This document shows positions 1 through 4,815 of a DNA stretch of 6,038 nt, one piece after another. The translations under genes and the position numbers were made by a program. Below the pieces are notes generated by a model. That model was not told the origin of the DNA. It worked only from the letters and a program-made list of their open reading frames with translations, and ran no database searches. Origin of the DNA: Gammaproteobacteria bacterium (lineage in GTDB: Bacteria; Pseudomonadota; Gammaproteobacteria; UBA9214); NCBI GenBank assembly GCA_003454335.1, contig DMKK01000037.1, positions 6,610 through 12,647 of the forward strand, written 5' to 3'. Each line of letters begins with the position of its first letter. The stretch's first letter is position 1.

Positions 1-26
1 CCCGTCAAAAACGGAGCGCTGGCTTT

Positions 27-62
27 GATGGGTACGTCACTTCGTTCCTTTACCCATCCTAC
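27..62 (-). repeat. GTAGGATG-family hairpin repeat, copy 1
   Basis: On the minus strand it begins GTAGGATGGGTAAAGG and ends GTACCCATC. GATGGGTA (27-34) and TACCCATC (51-58) form an 8-bp perfect stem. It resembles short dispersed palindromic repeats (REP-like) in many proteobacterial genomes. It is oriented opposite to copy 2. Confidence 0.65.
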
Positions 63-63
63 A

Positions 64-82
64 AAAACTCAGCATATGCTGC
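64..82 (-). terminator. Possible weak intrinsic terminator after pgpA
   Basis: The 12-bp palindrome CAGCATATGCTG (70-81) is followed on the minus strand by AG and five T residues. As an RNA hairpin it gives only a four-pair stem with an AUAU loop, so termination would be weak. It lies about 85 bases beyond the pgpA stop, between the two inverted repeats, which could themselves pair. Confidence 0.25.
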
Positions 83-88
83 GAAATA

Positions 89-170
89 TTGAGGTCATTA
101 TTGTAGGATGCGCTGAGTAAAACGAAGCGCATCGGTCGCGACATGATTCGCAAAGTTCAGGTCACTATTG
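89..170. repeat. Direct repeat flanking the copy-2 hairpin
   Basis: TTGAGGTCATTATTG (89-103) and TTCAGGTCACTATTG (156-170) agree at 13 of 15 bases and bracket the hairpin repeat at 103-133. The second copy includes the pgpA stop codon and its last codon. The pair may be an old insertion-site duplication or an older sequence duplication. Confidence 0.45.
103..133 (+). repeat. GTAGGATG-family hairpin repeat, copy 2
   Basis: It begins GTAGGATGCGCTGAG and closes with AGCGCATC. GATGCGCT (107-114) and AGCGCATC (126-133) form an 8-bp perfect stem with AACGAAG in the loop, a motif shared with copy 1. The stem sequence differs from copy 1 while pairing is kept. The ten bases 101-110 are the exact reverse complement of 55-64, making the two copies an inverted pair around a 12-bp palindrome. 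Confidence 0.65.
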
Positions 171-659
171 CAGAAACCCTTCCGGGAGATACATTGCCAG
201 CAAATAAAGCACCGCAGCTGCCGCAATACCCGCCAGCAAGTCATCCACCATTATTCCGAAACCACCACCGACCTTCCTGTCAAACCACTTGATAGGCCAG
301 GGTTTCAGAATATCAAACAGACGGAACAACACAAAACCGGTGACAATCCACAGCCAGCCGGGGGGCGCAAACGTCATGGTCACCAGGTAACCGACAAATT
401 CGTCCCAGACAATACCCGGATGATCATGTACACCCAGCCGCCTGGCAGTGTGGGCACAAAGCGGGATACCCACCAGAAACAGTACGGCCACCAGCGGTAG
501 ATAGATCTGCAGCGCCAGCGGTTGCAGCAACAGATAGAGCGGGATCGCAGCCACGGTACCCGCCGTCCCCGGCGCCTTTGGCACCAGGCCACTGCCAAAA
601 CCGAGCGCCAGAAAATCTGCCGGATGCCGCAACAGGCGCGGCGAAATCTTTTCAGCCAT
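165..659 (-). CDS. pgpA: Phosphatidylglycerophosphatase A
   Basis: A 164-residue membrane protein (172 in E. coli). It dephosphorylates phosphatidylglycerol phosphate to phosphatidylglycerol in the inner membrane. Family motifs are GSGLVPKAPGTAGT (22-35), HDHPGIVWDEFVGY (78-91), FRLFDILKPWPI (112-123) and GGGFGIMVDDLLAG (131-144); the acidic residues in the second and fourth are the likely metal ligands. Hydrophobic segments near 36-68, 87-113 and 142-158 are probable membrane helices. The open frame extends far upstream through thiL in another phase, but the family match begins at the ATG at 657-659, with GGAG nine bases before it. The gene overlaps the thiL stop by eight bases (ATGGCTGA), implying translational coupling. 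The stop TAG at 165-167 lies inside one copy of a short direct repeat. Confidence 0.96.
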   Translation of the reverse strand: MAEKISPRLLRHPADFLALGFGSGLVPKAPGTAGTVAAIPLYLLLQPLALQIYLPLVAVLFLVGIPLCAHTARRLGVHDHPGIVWDEFVGYLVTMTFAPPGWLWIVTGFVLFRLFDILKPWPIKWFDRKVGGGFGIMVDDLLAGIAAAAVLYLLAMYLPEGFLQ

Positions 660-1632
660 GTTGCGAGACTCCAAAGTGCTGGTAGCCGGCAGTGGCCGGC
701 TCGTATGTTTCCCCGTCTGCCGTGTAACAGCGAATACCCGGCGTTGCCTCGATCCTGCCGACATAGGTACAGGCACAGAAAAATTGCGCTTGCGCAGTTG
801 CCAGCTGTTGCAGCGCTGCCTCGGGCACCGTGAAGCACAGCTCATAATCATCACCGGCCGACAGCGGCAGATCAAGGTACAGCGTACGTGCATCTGCCCC
901 GCACCGTTGTACCGTTTCGCTAAAAGCGGTAGAACGCGGCAAGTCGTCCAGCGACAATGCCGCGCCCAGCTGATCACTTTCCAGCAAATGCCCCAGATCG
1001 GCCAGCAAACCGTCTGAAACATCGATGGCCGCACTGGCAATACCCCGCAAGGCCTGCCCTGCGGCTACTCTGGGTTCCGGATAGTCCAGGCGGTGTTGCA
1101 AGTCTGCCCCGGCATCCCCCGCCAGCAGCAAGGCCAGTCCGGCATCACCAAGGGTACCGGTCACATAGATATGGTCACCGGCCTGTGCACCCCGGCGCCG
1201 CAACGCCAGACCGTCCGGAACAAATCCGTGCGCCTGCACTGTAACGGCTAACGGGCCCTGGGTAGTATCACCGCCGACCAGCTGCACCTGATAACGATCA
1301 GCCAGCTTAAAAAATGCCTGTGAAAAATCTGCCAGCCAGTCCGAACCGGATTCAGGAATTGTTAATGACAGGGTCACCCAGGCAGGCTCGGCTCCCATCG
1401 CGGCAAGGTCACTGAGATTGACCGCCAGCGTCTTGTGTCCAATGGCCGCTGCCGGTGTGCCGGTGGGAAAATGTACCCCGTCGACCAGTGTGTCCATGCA
1501 GACAACCAGCTCCATCCCGGCAGGCACTTGCAATAGTGCGGCATCATCGCCAATACCGGTAATGACATCCTTGCGATTTGAGTCCTGCCGCGTGAAATAA
1601 CGGCGGATGATGTCAAACTCGGTGTCTGACAT
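652..1632 (-). CDS. thiL: Thiamine-monophosphate kinase
   Basis: A 326-residue protein of normal length. ThiL phosphorylates thiamine monophosphate with ATP to thiamine diphosphate, the last step of coenzyme synthesis. It belongs to the PurM/SelD-like ATP-binding superfamily. Visible motifs are GIGDDAA (26-32) and DTLVDGVHF (47-55), both metal and ATP contacts; NLSDLAAMGA (72-81); GGDTT (120-124); DVSDGL (204-209); SAGDDYEL (258-265); and the C-terminal YQHFG (317-321). All catalytic aspartates appear intact. The ATG at 1630-1632 lies three bases from the 287-bp palindromic element, and no clear Shine-Dalgarno is present: the bases where one would sit (GATAGAGCACT) belong to the element's terminal repeat. 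Translation may be weak or coupled. The last eight bases overlap pgpA. Confidence 0.96.
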   Translation of the reverse strand: MSDTEFDIIRRYFTRQDSNRKDVITGIGDDAALLQVPAGMELVVCMDTLVDGVHFPTGTPAAAIGHKTLAVNLSDLAAMGAEPAWVTLSLTIPESGSDWLADFSQAFFKLADRYQVQLVGGDTTQGPLAVTVQAHGFVPDGLALRRRGAQAGDHIYVTGTLGDAGLALLLAGDAGADLQHRLDYPEPRVAAGQALRGIASAAIDVSDGLLADLGHLLESDQLGAALSLDDLPRSTAFSETVQRCGADARTLYLDLPLSAGDDYELCFTVPEAALQQLATAQAQFFCACTYVGRIEATPGIRCYTADGETYEPATAGYQHFGVSQHG

Positions 1633-1635
1633 GCT

Positions 1636-1668
1636 AGTGCTCTATCAAGGTGATAATTGCGAGTTCAG
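1636..1668 (+). repeat. Left terminal inverted repeat of the 287-bp element
   Basis: It begins AGTGCTCTATCAAGG and pairs with the right terminal repeat, perfectly over the outer 23 bp and with two mismatches (1659 with 1899, 1662 with 1896) over 33 bp. It holds a small internal dyad, TATCA-AGG-TGATA (1643-1655), the kind of sub-structure a transposase or DNA-binding protein could recognise. On the minus strand this repeat is the thiL translation-initiation region. Confidence 0.8.
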
Positions 1669-1785
1669 TTAGCTTGTCAACGTTCACGGCACCAACAGTA
1701 GGCGCTTTAGGCGAGGCGCGCCTCGCCGGCAATGGCCGTTCCCTTGTAAGAGGCGAAACGCAGTCCGTGGACGTTGACAAGCTAA
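1669..1785. repeat. Internal hairpin A of the 287-bp element
   Basis: Arms 1669-1689 (TTAGCTTGTCAACGTTCACGG) and 1765-1785 are inverted copies, 20 of 21 positions, differing only at the pair 1684/1770. The 75-base loop contains a perfect 18-bp palindrome (1710-1727) and the core at 1728-1747. The left arm begins directly after the terminal repeat with no spacer. Confidence 0.8.
1710..1727. repeat. Perfect 18-bp palindrome
   Basis: GGCGAGGCGCGCCTCGCC is self-complementary over all 18 bases and lies in the loop of hairpin A. It is the most G+C-rich spot of the element. Confidence 0.85.
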
Positions 1786-1852
1786 CCCGAAGGGCGTCCC
1801 TGTGGTGTCCCGCAGCTGCGTTCCAGTGCTCGACAAGGGAATGGCCATTGCC
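1728..1852. repeat. Inverted core pair linking the two hairpin loops
   Basis: GGCAATGGCCGTTCCCTTGT (1728-1747) and the reverse complement of 1833-1852 differ at a single position. The two cores sit in different hairpin loops, so they could pair only by a loop-loop contact or by opening both hairpins into one long foldback. Confidence 0.7.
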
Positions 1853-1890
1853 TTCGCACTGCGCCTTGCTGCGAAACACCACAGGGACGC
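1794..1890. repeat. Internal hairpin B of the 287-bp element
   Basis: Arms 1794-1816 and 1868-1890 are inverted copies over 23 bp with two mismatches (1809/1875 and 1810/1874). Both mismatches become G-U pairs in RNA read from the minus strand, the direction of the operon. The first 15 bp, GCGTCCCTGTGGTGT, pair perfectly. The loop holds a near-palindrome, 1835-1854, centred on AATGGCCATT. The stem sequence is unrelated to that of hairpin A, although the loops are related. Confidence 0.8.
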
Positions 1891-1922
1891 TGAACCCGTA
1901 ATTATCACCTTGATAGAGCACT
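1890..1922 (-). repeat. Right terminal inverted repeat of the 287-bp element
   Basis: This is the inverted partner of the repeat at 1636-1668. It ends four bases before the nusB stop codon (1927-1929), so the element leaves nusB coding sequence untouched. Confidence 0.8.
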
Positions 1923-1926
1923 TGAC

Positions 1927-2382
1927 TCAGCGACCGGCGGCTTGCTTGCCCGCCTTTTGGCATTCAGCGGCACGGAGCTTGTGCGCAGCCTTGTCCAGCA
2001 CACCGTTCACAAACGTATGGCCCTGTTCAGCGCCAAATTTTTTGGTCAACTGCACGGCTTCATTGATGGTTACCCGGTACGGTATATCCGGACGATAGAG
2101 CAACTCGTAGGTCGCCAGTCGCAATACTGCGCGCTCCACCGGGTCCAGCTGCTCAAATGGCCGATCAATAAAAACAGACAGGCTTTCATCAATAATATCA
2201 ATACGTTTTGGCGCTTCACTCAACAACTCTATGAAGTAGCTCTGGTCAGCCCTGGAGAAATCCTCGGCCTCCAGAAACTGCCTTCGAATCAATGGCAGAT
2301 CGGTCCCTGACAGGTCCCACTGGTATAAGGCCTGCATGGCGTAACGACGTGCACGGGCGCGCTCATGTGCAGAAAAGCTCAT
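1927..2382 (-). CDS. nusB: Transcription antitermination factor NusB
   Basis: With the start at 2382 this is a 151-residue all-alpha protein, against 139 in E. coli. NusB binds boxA RNA with NusE (ribosomal protein S10) and promotes processive transcription, above all of rRNA operons. Visible family segments are RYAMQALYQWDLSG (13-26), PVERAVLRLATYELLYR (81-97), IPYRVTINEAVQLTKKFG (100-117) and HTFVNGVLDKAA (122-133). The basic N-terminus (HERARARR, 6-13) fits the RNA-binding role. I chose the ATG at 2380-2382, with GAAGG eight bases upstream. The longer frame beginning at a GTG (2403) would overlap ribH by 17 bases and adds seven residues with no family match. The C-terminal tail (AAECQKAGKQAAGR) is basic and runs slightly beyond the conserved domain. 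Downstream, the palindromic element begins only four bases after the stop. Confidence 0.96.
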   Translation of the reverse strand: MSFSAHERARARRYAMQALYQWDLSGTDLPLIRRQFLEAEDFSRADQSYFIELLSEAPKRIDIIDESLSVFIDRPFEQLDPVERAVLRLATYELLYRPDIPYRVTINEAVQLTKKFGAEQGHTFVNGVLDKAAHKLRAAECQKAGKQAAGR

Positions 2383-2386
2383 CGGA

Positions 2387-2863
2387 TCAGCCTTCAATAC
2401 CACGCAACAGGTTGATCATCTCGATGGTCGACATGGCCGCCTCGGCACCCTTGTTACCCGCCTTGGTACCGGCACGCTCGATGGCCTGCTCGATGGTATC
2501 GACCGTCAACACGCCAAAGGCAATCGGAATATCGTGTTTCAGTGAAACAGACGACAGGCCCTTGGTGCACTCACCGGCCACGTATTCGAAGTGCGGGGTG
2601 CCACCGCGAATCACCGCACCCAGTGCAATGATGGCATCAAAACGCTTGCTCGCCGCCAGCCGTTGCGCGGCAATCGGCATTTCATAGGCGCCCGGTACCC
2701 GGATGATCTGCAGGTCGCGTTCATCGGCACCATGGCGTTTCAGGGTATCCACCGCACCTGCCAGCAAGCTCTCCACCACAAAACTGTTGAAGCGCGAAAC
2801 CAGCAGCGCAATCCGTGCATCACGTATCACCAGTTCACCCTCTGTTACCGTAATGTCATTCAT
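2387..2863 (-). CDS. ribH: 6,7-dimethyl-8-ribityllumazine synthase
   Basis: A 158-residue protein of normal length. It condenses 5-amino-6-ribitylaminouracil with the RibB product 3,4-dihydroxy-2-butanone 4-phosphate to give lumazine, the substrate of RibE. Family motifs occur in order: SRFN at 23-26, VPGAYEMP at 56-63 (substrate pocket), GAVIRGGTPHFEYV at 82-95 with the probable catalytic histidine H91, FGVLTVDT at 116-123, and ERAGTKAGNKG at 129-139 (phosphate binding). The ATG at 2861-2863 has AAGGG eight bases upstream, a good ribosome-binding site. Its stop codon is four bases before the preferred nusB start, so the two are probably translationally coupled. Members of this family assemble into pentamers or icosahedral 60-mers; the sequence alone does not show which. 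Confidence 0.97.
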   Translation of the reverse strand: MNDITVTEGELVIRDARIALLVSRFNSFVVESLLAGAVDTLKRHGADERDLQIIRVPGAYEMPIAAQRLAASKRFDAIIALGAVIRGGTPHFEYVAGECTKGLSSVSLKHDIPIAFGVLTVDTIEQAIERAGTKAGNKGAEAAMSTIEMINLLRGIEG

Positions 2864-2901
2864 CTGTTCGACCCTTGATAATCAAAAAAACAACGCGTGG
2901 T

Positions 2902-4008
2902 TCACGACACATACTCAACCACTTCCAGTCCAAAGCCGGCAATGCCGTGCACAATCATGGGCGCACTCAGTACACGCATTTTCTGCACACCCAGATCGGC
3001 AATAATTTGCGCGCCGATACCGTAGGTGCGCAACTCGGTCGGTTTACCGGCCGCCGGCGCCTGCAGAGGCTTCTCCGGCACATGATACGCCTTAATCTGC
3101 TCAATCAGTGCCTCGGATGACTCTTCCGGGCGTAAAATCACAATAACACCTGCACCTTCCTGCGCCACCCGCTGCAGCGCCTGCCGCAGCGGCCAGTGCT
3201 CACCTTCCAGCTTGATATCCACGAGATCACTCAGTGTGTTTTGCAACTGCACCCGGACCAGCGTCGGCTTCTCCCGCTGGATCTCGCCCATGACCAGCGC
3301 CAGGTGCACAGCACCGTCAATAGAATCAAGGTAGGCATGCAACCTGAAGTTGCCATGCTCGGTTGCCAGTTCTGTTTCTGCAATTCGCTCCACAGTCTTT
3401 TCATTTTCGATGCGATAGCGGATCAGGTCTTCGATAGTCCCCATCTTGAGACCGTGTTCCCGGGCATAGACTTCAAGATCCGGACGACGAGCCATACTGC
3501 CGTCTTCCTTCAGAATCTCGACAATCACGGCGGCTGGTTCCAGCCCCGCAAGACGCGCCAGATCACAACCGGCCTCGGTATGCCCGGCACGTGTCAGCAC
3601 CCCGCCCGGCTGTGCCATCAGGGGAAAAATATGTCCGGGCTGTACGATATCTGCCGGGGTGGCGTCCGGGGCGGCCGCTGCCAGCACCGTCTGTGCCCGG
3701 TCCTGCGCCGAGATGCCGGTCGTCACACCAGTGGCCGCTTCAATGGACAGGGTAAAATTCGTTGAATGCAGGGAAGTATTACTCTTGACCATCAGCGGCA
3801 ACGCCAGCTGCTCACAGCGATCTCGCGTCAGTGTCAGGCAGATCAGCCCTCGACCGTGACTTGCCATAAAATTAATATCTTCGGGACGCACGTGCTCGGC
3901 GGCCATCAGCAGGTCACCCTCGTTCTCACGATCTTCATCATCCATCAGAATTACCATGCGACCCGCACGGATATCCTCGATAATTTCTTCAGTACTGTTT
4001 AACGACAT
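2902..4008 (-). CDS. ribB: 3,4-dihydroxy-2-butanone 4-phosphate synthase with degenerate GTP cyclohydrolase II-like domain (RibBX type)
   Basis: A 368-residue two-domain protein. Residues 1 to about 205 form DHBP synthase, which converts ribulose 5-phosphate to the four-carbon precursor and formate. The acidic metal-binding segment DDEDRENEGDL (23-33), the ASHGRGLICL segment (49-58) and RAGHTEA (140-146) are intact. Residues from about 215 to 368 align with GTP cyclohydrolase II: VHLALVMGEI (234-243), VAQEGAGVIV (281-290) and YGIGAQI (329-335). The zinc site (in E. coli RibA ECLTGD...RCDCG) is replaced by QNTLSDLVDIKLEG, there is no cysteine after C148, and HRQEGR is replaced by LRPEES. The second activity is therefore very probably absent. 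Pipelines often label such proteins ribBA; the form is known in Proteobacteria as RibBX. No Shine-Dalgarno lies directly before the ATG; a GAGGAG sits upstream of a hairpin. It lies 38 bases before ribH. Confidence 0.94.
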   Translation of the reverse strand: MSLNSTEEIIEDIRAGRMVILMDDEDRENEGDLLMAAEHVRPEDINFMASHGRGLICLTLTRDRCEQLALPLMVKSNTSLHSTNFTLSIEAATGVTTGISAQDRAQTVLAAAAPDATPADIVQPGHIFPLMAQPGGVLTRAGHTEAGCDLARLAGLEPAAVIVEILKEDGSMARRPDLEVYAREHGLKMGTIEDLIRYRIENEKTVERIAETELATEHGNFRLHAYLDSIDGAVHLALVMGEIQREKPTLVRVQLQNTLSDLVDIKLEGEHWPLRQALQRVAQEGAGVIVILRPEESSEALIEQIKAYHVPEKPLQAPAAGKPTELRTYGIGAQIIADLGVQKMRVLSAPMIVHGIAGFGLEVVEYVS

Positions 4009-4047
4009 AATAAATAACAGCGTACATCTTTGGATGTACCGCTCCTC
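4009..4047 (-). promoter_or_regulatory. ribB translation-initiation region with hairpin between GAGGAG and ATG
   Basis: The 70-base ribE-ribB spacer holds a hairpin: 4022-4028 (GTACATC) pairs perfectly with 4033-4039 (GATGTAC) around the four-base loop TTTG. AGC 4019-4021 pairs with GCT 4041-4043 if C4040 bulges. On the minus strand, GAGGAG (4047-4042), the only good Shine-Dalgarno here, is 33 bases before the ATG at 4008-4006. The ten bases directly before the ATG (GTTATTTATT) contain none. If the hairpin forms, GAGG would sit about ten bases from the ATG. No FMN-riboswitch sequence is seen in this spacer. The hairpin is certain as sequence; its role is inference. Confidence 0.5.
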
Positions 4048-4078
4048 GTTAACTTCCTATCCCTCAATCATACACTGC

Positions 4079-4744
4079 TCATTTCCCTGCAAACCCGCAG
4101 GACTCGAGCAGCTCACGGGTAACATTCCCGCCACCACCCGGCTGTGCCGCCGCATCACCCTGCAGCAACCGTTCCAGGTAACGCGCCACAAGATCAACTT
4201 CCAGGTTGACCTGCCGCCCTGCCCGGTAATCCCGCAGCGTGGTTTCAGCCAGGGTATGCGGCACAATATTCAGTTCAAAGCTTGCCCCATCGACCGCGTT
4301 AACGGTCAGACTGACACCATCCACACAGATGGATCCCTTGGTGGCGATATAACGCGCCAGTTCGTCCGGCACCTGCACGGTGAACTGGACAGAACGGCTA
4401 TCCTCGCTCCGCTGCGTCACAGTACCAATACCATCGACATGACCACTCACCAGGTGACCACCCAGACGCGTCTCCAGTGTCAACGCCTTTTCCAGGTTAA
4501 CCGCATCACTGACGGACAGTGCGCCGATGATGGTACGTTTCAGCGTTTCACCAGACACATCCGCATGAAATTCGTGCGCGGTTTTCTCAATCACCGTCAG
4601 GCATACACCACTCACGGCAATACTGTCACCGAGATTAACGTCAGCCATCGAGAGTTTTCCGCCATACACACCCAGGCGCATGTCACCCCCCCGCTGCTCC
4701 AGCGAGGCAATGCTACCGACGGCTTGTATAATTCCTGTAAACAT
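4079..4744 (-). CDS. ribE: Riboflavin synthase, alpha subunit
   Basis: A 221-residue protein, typical of riboflavin synthase, which dismutates two 6,7-dimethyl-8-ribityllumazine molecules to riboflavin and the pyrimidine substrate of RibH. It starts with the family hallmark MFTGII and has two lumazine-binding repeats. The first (about 1-97) carries SGVCLTV at 45-51. The second (about 98-200) carries GVSLTVN at 143-149, the NIVPHTLAETTL segment at 159-170 and NLEVDLVARYLERL at 180-193. GGHLVSGHVDG at 95-105 joins the repeats and is of the standard type. The C-terminus adds a glycine-rich stretch (QPGGGG at 201-206). The ATG at 4742-4744 has GGA about nine bases upstream, an acceptable ribosome-binding site. 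The gene is called ribC or ribE in different species. Confidence 0.97.
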   Translation of the reverse strand: MFTGIIQAVGSIASLEQRGGDMRLGVYGGKLSMADVNLGDSIAVSGVCLTVIEKTAHEFHADVSGETLKRTIIGALSVSDAVNLEKALTLETRLGGHLVSGHVDGIGTVTQRSEDSRSVQFTVQVPDELARYIATKGSICVDGVSLTVNAVDGASFELNIVPHTLAETTLRDYRAGRQVNLEVDLVARYLERLLQGDAAAQPGGGGNVTRELLESCGFAGK

Positions 4745-4761
4745 TAACGTCTTTCCAATAT

Positions 4762-4789
4762 TATCAATCTATCTGTATCAATCTATCCG
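4762..4789. repeat. 14-bp tandem duplication in the ribD-ribE spacer
   Basis: TATCAATCTATCTG (4762-4775) is followed at once by TATCAATCTATCCG (4776-4789), 13 of 14 bases identical. It occupies much of the 71-base spacer and ends about 18 bases upstream of the ribE start. Confidence 0.85.
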
Positions 4790-4803
4790 TAGGATGTACT
4801 GAG
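4789..4803 (+). repeat. Relic of the GTAGGATG hairpin repeat family
   Basis: GTAGGATGTACTGAG matches 13 of 15 bases of the start of the copy at 103-133 (GTAGGATGCGCTGAG). The returning arm is missing or degraded (only GCATG follows), so this is at best a truncated copy. It lies 13 bases beyond the ribD stop codon. Confidence 0.4.
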
Positions 4804-4815
4804 CCTGCATGTTAT

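Larger units (their letters stand above)
1636..1922. mobile_element. 287-bp nested-palindrome element (MITE-like) between nusB and thiL
   Basis: This segment fills the nusB-thiL gap except for four bases on the nusB side and three on the thiL side. Its ends are inverted repeats: 1636-1658 and 1900-1922 are perfect complements over 23 bp, extending to 33 bp with two mismatches (1636-1668 with 1890-1922). Each half contains its own long hairpin (1669-1785 and 1794-1890). The loops carry cores complementary to each other (1728-1747 with 1833-1852, 19 of 20). It encodes no recognisable protein; the open frames crossing it match no family I know and lack ribosome-binding sites. Size, terminal repeats and intergenic position suggest a non-autonomous miniature transposable element or a large REP/ERIC-like repeat. 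I see no convincing target-site duplication and do not recognise a named family. Confidence 0.65.

Noticed and set aside
660..1040. Possible longer N-terminus of PgpA
   Set aside because: The upstream frame is the shadow of thiL; family similarity begins at the ATG at 657-659, which has a GGAG at proper distance.
1626..1930. Target-site duplication around the 287-bp element
   Set aside because: The bases on the two sides (GACATGCT and TGACTCAG) share no direct repeat longer than chance.
1634..1963. 109-codon minus-strand frame running through the palindromic element
   Set aside because: It starts inside nusB without a ribosome-binding site, matches no family I know, and several other frames on both strands of the palindrome are equally open. 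Absence of stops here follows from the repeats.
2383..2403. GTG start of nusB overlapping ribH
   Set aside because: The added seven residues have no family match, while the ATG at 2380-2382 has GAAGG eight bases upstream.
2881..2904. Intrinsic terminator after ribB (run of seven T residues on the minus strand)
   Set aside because: Only a three-pair stem (AAC/GTT) precedes the T run, and ribH follows at once with a good ribosome-binding site.
4009..4078. FMN riboswitch before ribB
   Set aside because: None of the conserved RFN segments is present and the 70-base spacer is too short for the aptamer.
4758..4781. Promoter for ribE: TTGATA with TAATAT on the minus strand
   Set aside because: The boxes are only 12 bases apart, too short for a sigma-70 promoter, and the resemblance arises from the tandem repeat.
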